A stretch of 55,928 bases of DNA from Dolichospermum planctonicum (GTDB lineage Bacteria; Cyanobacteriota; Cyanobacteriia; Cyanobacteriales; Nostocaceae): the NCBI RefSeq assembly GCF_005402965.1, contig NZ_BJCF01000029.1, positions 1-55,928 of the forward strand, given 5' to 3'. The position numbers and the translations under genes are program-made. The notes under the pieces were generated by a model that searched no databases, had not been told where the DNA came from, and saw only the letters and a list, made by a program, of their open reading frames with translations. Shown piece by piece: positions 28,864 to 36,680 of this stretch. Numbering within the stretch: the first letter of the stretch is position 1; each line of letters begins with the position of its first letter.

Positions 28864-29261
28864 AATGGGTTTGAAACTGTAACTTAAATTCTCGCCAGAT
28901 AATGTATGATTTGTAATCCAAATATATTTGTCATAACTAATTCAATCAGTATCATACTAGGCTATTATAATTTTTAGTTGGTTTTGATACAGCATTTTTA
29001 TTTTCATTCATAGATAATAATTAAATAGTTAATTGATTTTAATTACCATCTGACACAAAATTAACAATTAGTTTTATTTTGGAGGCTATTTATAAAGTAA
29101 GTATTAAGTAAGGTATGTTACTGCTATACAATAATTGGGGAGTTTGGATGAAGAATTAGCCCAGACGGATAAATAAGATGCGTTACTAGTCGCTAACACA
29201 CCCTACTATTTAAGTTCTAATTTATAAGTTATCCCTGATAATTAATGACTAATTAGGTTTT
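28864..29261. other. AT-rich gap with a dispersed repeat
   Basis: About 400 AT-rich bases without a gene. The stretch 29178-29206 (ATGCGTTAC ... GCTAACACACCCTAC) is the inverted copy of the repeat at 4-32. Nothing else is distinctive. Confidence 0.45.
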
Positions 29262-29267
29262 GTGCTG

Positions 29268-29876
29268 ATGTCAAATATTTACAATACTCAAGAATTAATT
29301 CACATTTTAGCAGCCGAGCGCCAAGCTTGCTTAAAAGGTGAACGTTTAAAGTTAGAATTAACCGTTTCTGGTAATCCATTAATAGACCAATTTGTCAGAA
29401 CCGAAGGACTACAAAGATTTGCAGCTTACCAAGATTTTAAAACCTCTATTCATCAATATCAACGAGAAAATCAAGTTTCTGGAATTATCTGGAAAGATAT
29501 CACTATTAAGAACAAAAATCTCCATTATCCAGAAATTGATCCCGAATTAATTGCTTTAGAAAGTGATTTACAAATATTGAAACTTGCCAAAAATTCAATT
29601 TTAGAATTTTGGTATATCACAACAGCAGAAATGGATTTATATTTAGGTTTTAGTAATGGTAAACAACATCAAAAAATTGCCAAAATAGACGTAGAAAGAA
29701 TTACCCAAAGAACAGAATGGGCTACTTTATTAAAATGGGAAAACCCGAACTTTTTAGAAATTATCTTACAATTAGGTTGGGGACAACCCCAAGAAGCAGC
29801 TTATAAACGGGGAAGACCACTAGCGGGGAGTGAATTTATTCATGCAGTTAATCCAGGATGTTATCCTATTGGTTAA
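29268..29876 (+). CDS. Conserved-looking hypothetical protein
   Basis: A soluble protein of 202 residues when started at the ATG at 29268 (SNIYNTQELIHILAAERQAC); an ATG two codons upstream is also possible. It is mixed alpha/beta with no signal peptide or TM segment. Features are FAAYQDFKTSIHQYQRENQV, ILEFWYITTAEMDLYLGFSN and GWGQPQEAAYKRGRPLAGSE. I do not recognise the family. Good codon use and length support a real gene. Confidence 0.65.
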   Translation: MSNIYNTQELIHILAAERQACLKGERLKLELTVSGNPLIDQFVRTEGLQRFAAYQDFKTSIHQYQRENQVSGIIWKDITIKNKNLHYPEIDPELIALESDLQILKLAKNSILEFWYITTAEMDLYLGFSNGKQHQKIAKIDVERITQRTEWATLLKWENPNFLEIILQLGWGQPQEAAYKRGRPLAGSEFIHAVNPGCYPIG

Positions 29877-29986
29877 TATGAGGATTCTCTAATGAACCGT
29901 AAAACCGTCGAAGTTTTTAATCAAGTATTTACCACTGGTTCTGTGTCAAAGGTCACTGGTGAGTTAGAAGCGATCGCCTCTTACTG

Positions 29987-30326
29987 AGATTTTTAATTTT
30001 TAGAGTTTTGCTAAAATGTAAATGGCTATAAAACCAGGAAATATTCAGCTATGACACTTGCTAATTTATCAATTCCTCAACAATATACACTTGATATTGA
30101 ACCAGAAGGACGTTTAACTTTACCTTAAGAAATCCAATAAATACTTCATTTAGAATCAGGAGATAGATTAATTTTAACACTTGAAGATAATGACAAACTC
30201 CAATTAGTCAGCCTCAAACAACAAGTTAAAAAATTCAGAGGTTTATTAAAAGATAAATCACCTGATAGAAACTTGGTAGATGAACTCATCCAGGAACGCA
30301 GACAGGAGTATTTAAGTGAATAAATC
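29987..30326 (+). repeat. 340-bp direct repeat, copy 1
   Basis: These 340 bases match 32025-32364 with about five mismatches that I could count. The repeat covers about 64 bases upstream and the whole frame of an AbrB/MazE-like antitoxin plus the first codons of a toxin. Copies lie 2.04 kb apart, start to start, in the same orientation. Confidence 0.93.
30051..30323 (+). pseudogene. AbrB/MazE-type antitoxin pseudogene, copy 1
   Basis: The frame reads TLANLSIPQQYTLDIEPEGR, then a TAA after LTLP, then EIQ and a second TAA, then ILHLESGDRLILTLEDNDKL to the TAA at 30321-30323. DIEPEGRLTLP and the HLESGDRLILTLE strand are the SpoVT/AbrB DNA-binding fold of VapB/MazE antitoxins. Two stop codons kill the gene. 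The second is shared with copy 2, and the first is unique to this copy. Confidence 0.8.
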
Positions 30327-30429
30327 TGTGTTAGATGCTTCCGCCTTTTTAGCTTATCTTAGAGATGAAACCGGAGCAGAAATTGTAGAAAATGCCTTGA
30401 TTAATGGGTGCTATCGCTTCCTCGGCTAA
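30316..30429 (+). pseudogene. Truncated VapC-type PIN toxin fused to foreign DNA
   Basis: A GTG start overlapping the antitoxin end opens VNKSVLDASAFLAYLRDETG and AEIVENALINGC, the first 32 residues of a PIN-domain toxin (LDASAFLAYL with the first acidic residue). The frame then changes to YRFLG and stops. The DNA from about 30409 to 30447 resembles the reverse-strand antitoxin gene near 32655-32692. The toxin was cut by recombination and is inactive. Confidence 0.7.
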
Positions 30430-30517
30430 TGCTTCCAATTTACTATCTTCACTCTATTGAAATGAAATACCATTCCAAAATGCAGCGCGGTTAGAAATTT
30501 CTGACATCCGTAATTTT

Positions 30518-30844
30518 TTAATGGTAAATAATCGTCGTTTTCACCTTAATATCAACATTCAGTTGTTTCCGCAAAACATTGAAAATAGCAGTCAAATTAT
30601 CCATCGTTGGATTACCCTTTGCTGATAACATTCGATGTAAACTTTTACTAGGTTTAGAAGTTTCAATTGCTAACTGTTCAAAACCTACAGTTGCATTAAC
30701 AATATCTCTTAAAATTAATCTTGCTGTTTCTGGTTCACCATTCAGGAAAAGAGAAATAGCTTCATCAAGTAAAGCGATCGCAAACTCAGAATCTCCTTGC
30801 ACTCTTGCATTAACGGTTTCTTTAAAGTCTCTAGTTAGTGCCAT
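30518..30844 (-). CDS. HigA-like antitoxin / XRE-type DNA-binding protein
   Basis: A protein of 108 residues. The middle contains a helix-turn-helix of the HigA/addiction-antidote type: VNATVGFEQLAIETSKPSKS, then LHRMLSAKGNPTMDNLTAIF. The N-terminal part (FAIALLDEAISLFLNGEPET) is typical of antidotes that follow Gp49/HigB toxins. It lies 5 bases downstream of the toxin gene on the minus strand (toxin first, antitoxin second). It should neutralise the toxin and repress the operon. Confidence 0.85.
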   Translation of the reverse strand: MALTRDFKETVNARVQGDSEFAIALLDEAISLFLNGEPETARLILRDIVNATVGFEQLAIETSKPSKSLHRMLSAKGNPTMDNLTAIFNVLRKQLNVDIKVKTTIIYH

Positions 30845-30849
30845 AATAA

Positions 30850-31221
30850 CTACCTCTTCTCTCTATTATCGTTGTCTGTTGCTTGCTCTTTGCTAATTTC
30901 TTTTTTTCGTCTTTTGTACTCTTGGTACAATTCTTTAGCACGATTAATATCAGATTGCTGATTTTTCTTTGTTCCCCCACCAAATAAAACTATAAGCTGT
31001 TTACCATCTTGAGCTAGATAAATCCGGTATCCAGGACCCCAATCAATCTTATATTCACCAATTCCATCAAACCATTTAACATTTGATGTATTGCCTAATT
31101 CCAAACGAGACTTAGCAACTGTTACCTTCGCAGCTGCTTGGGCATCCAAGCTATCAAACCATTCTTGGTAAGGACTTGAACCATCTTCTTTAAGATATTC
31201 TTGAACTCTTATAATAGACAT
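30850..31221 (-). CDS. HigB/Gp49-type RelE-superfamily toxin
   Basis: A protein of 123 residues beginning [20 protein letters not shown]. The toxin core is [20 protein letters not shown], then [20 protein letters not shown] and [27 protein letters not shown] and GGTKKxQQxDI are the marks of addiction-module killer proteins (PF05973 type), which cut mRNA at ribosomes. The gene is intact and paired with an intact antitoxin gene, so this is probably the functional system of the cluster. Confidence 0.9.
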   Translation of the reverse strand: MSIIRVQEYLKEDGSSPYQEWFDSLDAQAAAKVTVAKSRLELGNTSNVKWFDGIGEYKIDWGPGYRIYLAQDGKQLIVLFGGGTKKNQQSDINRAKELYQEYKRRKKEISKEQATDNDNREKR

Positions 31222-31667
31222 ACTGCTATAGTAACTTATGTGTTACCTTATGTCAAGCACTATGATTTTAAATAAACTTGTAGTAGTGTAAATTATAAAA
31301 AAATGAGTCAGATTAAAGAGTTACATAAACAGGCTACGGATTTATGCAAATCAATATTCATAAATATTTTGCCCGTCGTGGTTTAGTATTTGATGAAGCT
31401 AAACTTCTGATTTTTAGTTAAGAATTAACTTGAATACAAAACCTAAATTTTATTTATCACTATGCCGAAATTTTGTAAGTTAGAACTTGATTCATAATTT
31501 GCTGTTTCAAAGAATCTGCCGCAACTGAAGCAATAATTTCCCAATCGTTTTCTGTCAACATTACCCCAAGGAGTTCGCGCAAAACCTGATGATTAGAAAT
31601 AAACTCCTCACCAAGCAGATCGTCTTTATGAAAAATATCTCCAAGAAATTAGTCGGGAGGATTTAAT
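31222..31667. other. Debris between two toxin-antitoxin loci
   Basis: This gap is full of broken frames. The ATG at 31303 opens SQIKELHKQATDLCKSIF, the start of a common cyanobacterial small protein, lost after about 17 residues. The minus strand from about 31640 to 31460 is open without a start and reads GEEFISNHQVLRELLGVMLT, a possible C-terminal relic. At 31614-31671 the plus strand reads ADRLYEKYLQEISREDLI, ending in a TGA that overlaps the next ATG. This looks like the last residues of a RelE-type toxin. Confidence 0.45.
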
Positions 31668-32000
31668 ATGACAGGACATAAAAAGTTTAGCAATCTTACT
31701 AAAGATTTCTCCGCAGAAAGAAAAGCCAAAATTGCCACTCAAACAGCTAAATTAAAAGAGGAAATGGCATTAGCTGAATTACACCAAGCTTTAAAAATAT
31801 TTCAAGCTCAATTAGCTGAAAAGTTGCAAATTAAACAACTTGCTATTTCTAGATTAGAAAATCGTACTGATATGTATGTTAGTCATCTGCGAGAAGTTAT
31901 TGAAGCTATGGGAGGAGAATTGAAAATAACGGCAAAATTCCCTGATGTTGAAGTAACAATTACTAATTTTGAAAATTTGGCAATGGATATTGATGAGTAG
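31668..32000 (+). CDS. XRE-family antitoxin (HigA-like), toxin lost
   Basis: A protein of 110 residues with a lambda-repressor-type helix-turn-helix: ALKIFQAQLAEKLQIKQLAI then SRLENRTDMYVSHLREVIEA, about residues 45-85, followed by MGGELKITAKFPDVEVTITN. This is the usual form of antitoxins in RelE-XRE pairs, where the toxin gene precedes. Here only a toxin tail is left (31614-31671). The last 130 bases are duplicated at 33011-33140. Confidence 0.83.
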   Translation: MTGHKKFSNLTKDFSAERKAKIATQTAKLKEEMALAELHQALKIFQAQLAEKLQIKQLAISRLENRTDMYVSHLREVIEAMGGELKITAKFPDVEVTITNFENLAMDIDE

Positions 32001-32024
32001 GAGTTGAAGATAGAGAAAAAATTA

Positions 32025-32364
32025 AGATTTTTAATTTTTAGAGTTTTGCTAAAATGTAAATGGCTATAAAACCAGGAAATATTCAGCTATGACACTTGCT
32101 AATTTATCAATTCCTCAACAATATACACTTGATATTGAACCAGAAGGACGTTTAACTTTACCTCAAGAAATCCAATAAATACTTCATTTAGAATCAGGAG
32201 ATAGATTAATTTTAACACTTGAAGATAATGGCAAACTCCAATTAGTCAGCCTCAAACAACAAGTTAAAAAATTAAGAGGTTTATTAAAAGATAAATCACC
32301 TGATAGAAACTTGGTAGATGAACTTATCCAGGAACGGAGACAGGAGTATTTAAGTGAATAAATC
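32025..32364 (+). repeat. 340-bp direct repeat, copy 2
   Basis: This is the second copy of the 340-base repeat at 29987-30326. After the shared GTGAATAAATC it diverges at once into the 3' end of the convergent RelE-like toxin gene. Confidence 0.93.
32089..32361 (+). pseudogene. AbrB/MazE-type antitoxin pseudogene, copy 2
   Basis: It has the same frame as the copy at 30051 but one stop codon fewer: LTLPQEIQ, a TAA, then ILHLESGDRLILTLEDNGKL and on to the terminal TAA. The remaining stop is shared by both copies, so it arose before the duplication. The toxin that follows keeps only four codons (VNKS) before a TAG. It is an inactive remnant. Confidence 0.8.
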
Positions 32365-32623
32365 ATAGCTTACCGATCAGTTTGTCATACTCTGTGTGTG
32401 TTCCAATCCAAAACCAAGAAATACCGTTTTCGACTTCAACACCCAAAGCACGATAATTTAAACCTGCTCGAACTGACCAATATTTGTTACCTAGCTTTTT
32501 AAAATGTAACGATGGATGAGATTTATCAGCCTTGAGTAACTCATAGCATTGATCAGCCGTTTGCTGTACACTTTCAGGGAGGGCATTATAATATTTCCAG
32601 AATCGTTCTGTTGTATAGTGCAT
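32363..32623 (-). CDS. RelE/ParE-like toxin
   Basis: A protein of 86 residues with a RelE fold pattern: TTERFWKYYNALPESVQQTA, HPSLHFKKLGNKYWSVRAGL and NYRALGVEVENGISWFWIGT, ending HTEYDKLI. KYWSVRAGLNYRALG and the WIGTHxEYD ending are typical of small RelE-type toxins. The gene begins on the last base of the upstream antitoxin gene. The pair appears intact. Confidence 0.83.
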   Translation of the reverse strand: MHYTTERFWKYYNALPESVQQTADQCYELLKADKSHPSLHFKKLGNKYWSVRAGLNYRALGVEVENGISWFWIGTHTEYDKLIGKL

Positions 32624-32823
32624 CAGATTTCGCGGCTATGCCCTGCTTGAAACTCAGCGATCGCTTCTGCTGCTAATGCTTCCAACTTACCATCTGCAAT
32701 ATCACGTTCTATCTGCTCATCCCAAAGTTCATAATCTAGGTTTAAAAACCATTGTCTCAGTTTCTCAAAATCATGAGATGGAAGTGAGAGAATTGCAGTT
32801 TCAATTTGTTCTAGCTGTGACAT
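32623..32823 (-). CDS. Antitoxin partner of the RelE-like toxin
   Basis: A protein of 66 residues, acidic and helical: SQLEQIETAILSLPSHDFEK, LRQWFLNLDYELWDEQIERD and a tail LEALAAEAIAEFQAGHSREI. Proteins of this form with a WDEQIExD segment are encoded directly upstream of RelE-like toxins in many cyanobacteria. It overlaps the toxin gene by one base. Some of its 3' sequence is echoed at about 30409-30447. Confidence 0.82.
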   Translation of the reverse strand: MSQLEQIETAILSLPSHDFEKLRQWFLNLDYELWDEQIERDIADGKLEALAAEAIAEFQAGHSREI

Positions 32824-33179
32824 AAATAGTTTTTACCTCTTTATTCTTGAGAAAATTATAGCTTTATTTTGTCCTAGAGTTCTGAATTGATTCAGTGATA
32901 GCATACAGCGCGACTTAAGAATCGCTTTATCCAGGGTGTTTTCTATATAGCGGAGTTTACGGCGGCATCTTGCCCGCTAAATATGTACCTCATAACACCG
33001 GGAAGTGCTGTATGTATGTTAGTCATCGGCGAGAAGTTATTGAAGCTATGGGAGGAGAATTGAAAATAACGGCAAAATTCCCTGATGTGGAAGTAACAAT
33101 TACTAATTTTGAAGATTGGGCAATGGAGACTAATGAGTAGGGTAATCCTTCATCAAAGAATTTACTGCTGAACTTTTCA
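32824..33179. other. Gap with a decayed hairpin repeat and an XRE fragment
   Basis: The 356-base gap has no complete gene. TATAGCGG ... TTGCCCGCTA near 32946-32980 is a decayed copy of the GCGGGC hairpin repeat. The stretch 33011-33140 is the duplicated 3' end of the XRE antitoxin gene. The remainder leads to the end of the Roco gene. Confidence 0.5.
33011..33140 (+). pseudogene. Duplicated 3' fragment of the XRE antitoxin gene
   Basis: These 130 bases match 31871-32000 almost perfectly, including the stop codon TAG. The translation reads MYVSHRREVIEAMGGELKIT and on to EDWAMETNE. The copy lacks the N-terminal half with the helix-turn-helix and has no start codon, so it is a non-functional fragment. 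Confidence 0.88.
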
Positions 33180-35807
33180 TCAAGGTGTGGGGGTTGGTTG
33201 TGGTATTTCGGAAGTAGGAACACCCATATAAAAAAGTAGAAATACTAAAACAAATGCTGCAAATGCTCCTGTGGCTTTAACCTGGGTTTTTGTCTTCATA
33301 AAAGGTATTGAAGATTGTAAACCAAGATCACCAGAAACTAAATAACCGGCAATACCAGCAAATGCAGATGCTAAAAATCTCACAATAGCTAAAGCATTAC
33401 CATTCATACTTCTAGGGTTGAGAATCAGGACGATAAAAGTTATTAATACTGCTAAAGCCATAGCCAAAGCAATACCCCGTTCAGCAGAAGAAATAGGTGG
33501 TTGTGGTTGTGGTTGTGGTTCTGGTTTTGGTTGTGGTGGTGGTGGTGTCATAGGAGGGTCAAGTGGTTGTGGTGGTTTTATTGGATCAGGATCTCCGGGT
33601 TTTGGTCTTTCTTCTTCAATCCAATTTAGCAGTTTTCGCGCATTAAATGTTTCTGTTAGTTCTTCGGGAATGAAATCTAAATTTTTATCTGCATAAACCA
33701 GTAAATTTTTATAATCTGCAAATATACCAGGATGTCCGGGAATTGGTACTTTTTCTTTCGCTTCTAAACCTTGAATAGTTTGATGAATACTATCGAACTG
33801 AGAACGAATCATTGCGAGTAAATCTCTGCGGGTGAAATCACTACCACTAATAAAAATAAAGATTTTGCGGTCTTCTTGATCACTTTTTACTAATGCTCGA
33901 TTTTTATTGTATCTTAATACAATACCACTTCGCCACCAAGTTTTTTTATCTGCTAGATGGTGCATTCTCACAATCAAACGGGAAATAATGCTGCTAGGTA
34001 AAATATTATAATGATATTCAAAAGCCAGAACATTCTCCCATTCCCCAGTTGCAGGTTCTTCTTTTGGTAACAAGTCAGGAATAAGATATTTATCTTTATC
34101 ATCCAAAGGAAAACAGAGTTCAAACCTCTCCATCATTTTGATAATAAATTCTGGCTTATCGTCGGGATATTTAGAATCATCTAAAATTCTTCTTAGTTCT
34201 TGAAGTGTCAACATACCACGAAATTCAGTCGTTAATAAATTGTCATTGAGAATTTTATAAACACCGTTTGTTACCCATTCTGGATTAAGCACCGGAACAC
34301 CTTTTAAGCCGAAATCATCTCTAAAATTGAGAACAATACCCAATTGATGCAGCAATTCCATTAAAGTAGATTGTTTAAGTTTTTCATTAATTTTTTCATT
34401 CTGGCAAATACCCTCATATTCGTGGTAGAGAATATAGTCCTTTTCCATCTTTTCTAAATGGGTTTTTACCTGAAACCAACTTTTAGGTAAAGGGTCGTTA
34501 ATGCCTTTTAAATTAGCAAGTTCGCGTTTAATAATTGATAATAAATTTTCTATACCTGCTCCAGTTTTACAAGAAATAGGAACTATATCTTTAATATTTT
34601 TGTATTTTTTGTGTAAGCCAGTTTGATCAAGATCCAAAGGATGCTCATCAATTTTATTTCCAACTAAAATAATCGGGGAATCACCGCCAAAACTCTGAAT
34701 AATTTTTAGCCAATATTCTAATCTATTTTGTTGTTCATCCTCACGGGCATTAATTACCAGCAGGTAAAGGCTACGTTTAGTGAGAAAAAATTGGTGGGTA
34801 GCGTGCATGATTTCCTGTCCACCAAAATCCCATATATTTAGTCGAATGGTTTGCTGATTAACTTCTAAACGCCAATTTTCAATATTGATGCCGTTGGTTT
34901 TGCTTTCGTTGGCATCGAATGTGTTGTTAATCAGTCGTTTAACTAGGGAAGTTTTACCCACAGTTCCTTGACCAACTAGCAATACCTTAGCTTCATTGAG
35001 AGGTTGTTGCTCCTCGGTTTGCAGAGAGAAATAGTAGGTGAGAATCTCTGACGGTTTACCTAAGCTACCCCAACTGCTCCCTAAAATTTCTGCGGGAATA
35101 TTTAGCTGATTCCCACGTAAATCGAGTTTTCCAAGTTGAGATAATTGTTTAATGGCTTCTGGCAATGTTGTCAGTTGATTGTTTCTGAGGCCAAGCCCCG
35201 TCAGATTGGAGAGTTGGGCAATGGCTTCTGGCAATGTTGTCAGTTGATTGTTACTGAGGCCAAGCCCCGTCAGATTGGAGAGTTGGGCAATGGCTTCTGG
35301 CAATCTTGTCAGTTGATTGTTACTGAGGTAAAGCCCCGTCAGATTGGAGAGTTGGGCAATGGCTTCTGGCAATCTTGTCAGTTGATTGTTACTGAGGTCA
35401 AGCTCCCTCAGATTGGAGAGTTGGGCAATGGCTTCTGGCAATCTTGTCAGTTGATTGTTACTGAGGTCAAGCTCCCTCAGATTGGAGAGTTGGGCAATGG
35501 CTTCTGGCAATCTTGTCAGTTGATTGTCACTGAGGTTAAGATACATCAGATGGGAGAGTTGGGCAATGGCTTCTGGCAATGTTGTCAGTTGATTGTCACT
35601 GAGGTAAAGCACCGTCAGATTGGAGAGTTGGGCAATGGCTTCTGGCAATCTTGTCAGTTGATTGTCACTGAGGTTAAGATACATCAGATGGGAGAGTTGG
35701 GCAATGGCTTCTGGCAATCTTGTCAGTTGATTGTTTCTGAGGTTTAATGTAGTTTCTTTGTCCCTAGCAGCTTTTTCGATGATTTGCAGCAGTTCTTGAT
35801 CAGTCAT
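33180..35807 (-). CDS. Roco family protein (LRR-ROC-COR) with membrane tail
   Basis: A protein of 875 residues. Residues 28-234 are nine 23-residue leucine-rich repeats (LTRLPEAIAQLSNL pattern). A ROC GTPase follows with P-loop GQGTVGKT at 279-286, G3 motif DFGGQE at 327-332 and NKID at 384-387. The COR dimerisation region covers about 430-640. A Pro-rich linker (about 730-770) leads to three hydrophobic segments, which suggests membrane attachment. Roco proteins are GTP-controlled scaffolds related to LRRK2, and bacterial roles are mostly unknown. Confidence 0.92.
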   Translation of the reverse strand: MTDQELLQIIEKAARDKETTLNLRNNQLTRLPEAIAQLSHLMYLNLSDNQLTRLPEAIAQLSNLTVLYLSDNQLTTLPEAIAQLSHLMYLNLSDNQLTRLPEAIAQLSNLRELDLSNNQLTRLPEAIAQLSNLRELDLSNNQLTRLPEAIAQLSNLTGLYLSNNQLTRLPEAIAQLSNLTGLGLSNNQLTTLPEAIAQLSNLTGLGLRNNQLTTLPEAIKQLSQLGKLDLRGNQLNIPAEILGSSWGSLGKPSEILTYYFSLQTEEQQPLNEAKVLLVGQGTVGKTSLVKRLINNTFDANESKTNGINIENWRLEVNQQTIRLNIWDFGGQEIMHATHQFFLTKRSLYLLVINAREDEQQNRLEYWLKIIQSFGGDSPIILVGNKIDEHPLDLDQTGLHKKYKNIKDIVPISCKTGAGIENLLSIIKRELANLKGINDPLPKSWFQVKTHLEKMEKDYILYHEYEGICQNEKINEKLKQSTLMELLHQLGIVLNFRDDFGLKGVPVLNPEWVTNGVYKILNDNLLTTEFRGMLTLQELRRILDDSKYPDDKPEFIIKMMERFELCFPLDDKDKYLIPDLLPKEEPATGEWENVLAFEYHYNILPSSIISRLIVRMHHLADKKTWWRSGIVLRYNKNRALVKSDQEDRKIFIFISGSDFTRRDLLAMIRSQFDSIHQTIQGLEAKEKVPIPGHPGIFADYKNLLVYADKNLDFIPEELTETFNARKLLNWIEEERPKPGDPDPIKPPQPLDPPMTPPPPQPKPEPQPQPQPPISSAERGIALAMALAVLITFIVLILNPRSMNGNALAIVRFLASAFAGIAGYLVSGDLGLQSSIPFMKTKTQVKATGAFAAFVLVFLLFYMGVPTSEIPQPTPTP
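35106..35726 (-). repeat. Nine tandem 69-bp LRR units
   Basis: Within the Roco gene nine consecutive 69-base units encode the leucine-rich repeats. Most differ from one another by only a few bases. Units four and five encode identical residues (LTRLPEAIAQLSNLRELDLS and the same ending). This degree of identity points to recent expansion and suggests that copy number differs between strains. One reverse frame is open across the array only because of the 69-base period. Confidence 0.92.
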
Positions 35808-35965
35808 GGCTAGTCACCAACTCAGAAGAAAAAAGACTAGTATGAATCATATAGCATTTCCTAGTCTAATGAACTACAAAATTATCTGTGTTTATCCGCG
35901 TCCATCTGCGTTTAATTATTTTCGGTTTAATATATAGTAATTAAATGACTCTTACGATCATCTCA

Positions 35966-36655
35966 TCAACTAACCGACTCTTGCGCTTCCCGATACAATC
36001 TTTTAGCGATCCGAAATAATTCCTGGCCTGTGTGTAAATAACGTTCGTCATAGCTTAATGGGAAATAAGCTAACTCTTCAATTCCCTCCCCTATTTGACT
36101 CATACAGTAGTAAATGTGTGCTGCTGCTGCTGCAAAATTAACAGGATTTGGTAAAGAACGAAACCTGATTTGAGCGTCTTTTAAGTCTTCTCTACAGGAT
36201 TCTAAATAATCTTGAAATTCGTCTAAAAGAACATCATCAAAAGGATCTGCCGCTAATTCCTCAATTTGTTCTTTTAAAGAATTGAGAATTGTTCCAAGTA
36301 TCCGATTTACCGGTTTATAAACTAGTTTTAACCATTCTTCAATGTTCTCATCAACATCTTTTCTAACTTTTCTAGTCGCTTTATAATGCTCTTGGGCAGA
36401 TTCTGAGCGTTTTTGGCGAGTATAATGGGAATTTTTCTGACTATAGCGCAGTTCTTGATCATAATTAAGACGACTTTTGCTGTCACTTAAAACTTCATAA
36501 GCAGCATTAACACGAATAATTCCTTCATTATCTGTTATTTCTTGATTAATATCAGGATGGAAAATTTTGACCAAGCGGCGATAGGCTTGTTTGATCTCCG
36601 CTTGGCTGGCATTATTACTGACTTTTAAGGTATCGTAATGGTTAAAATCGGACAT
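35966..36655 (-). CDS. DnaJ-domain (J-domain) protein
   Basis: A protein of 229 residues with an N-terminal J-domain (about residues 5-65: HYDTLKVSNNASQAEIKQAY, the HPD triad in KIFHPDINQEI). The remaining 160 residues are helical and cyanobacteria-like (WLKLVYKPVNRILGTILNSL, HIYYCMSQIGEGIEELAYFP). There is no Gly/Phe or zinc-finger region, so it is a class III J-protein with a specialised DnaK partner role. It lies 25 bases after cysK on the same strand and may share its transcript. Confidence 0.88.
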   Translation of the reverse strand: MSDFNHYDTLKVSNNASQAEIKQAYRRLVKIFHPDINQEITDNEGIIRVNAAYEVLSDSKSRLNYDQELRYSQKNSHYTRQKRSESAQEHYKATRKVRKDVDENIEEWLKLVYKPVNRILGTILNSLKEQIEELAADPFDDVLLDEFQDYLESCREDLKDAQIRFRSLPNPVNFAAAAAHIYYCMSQIGEGIEELAYFPLSYDERYLHTGQELFRIAKRLYREAQESVS

Positions 36656-36680
36656 GAATCCAATAGGTTGTTAATTGACA

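Noticed and set aside
35106-35726. CRISPR array
   Set aside because: The regular units are contiguous, coding and have no unique spacers. They are LRR units.
35145-35747. A 200-codon plus-strand frame opposite the LRR array of the Roco gene
   Set aside because: The unit length of 69 bases is a multiple of three, so any open antisense frame in one unit stays open in all units. The product is a simple repeat without start signals, and the minus-strand gene has clear domains.
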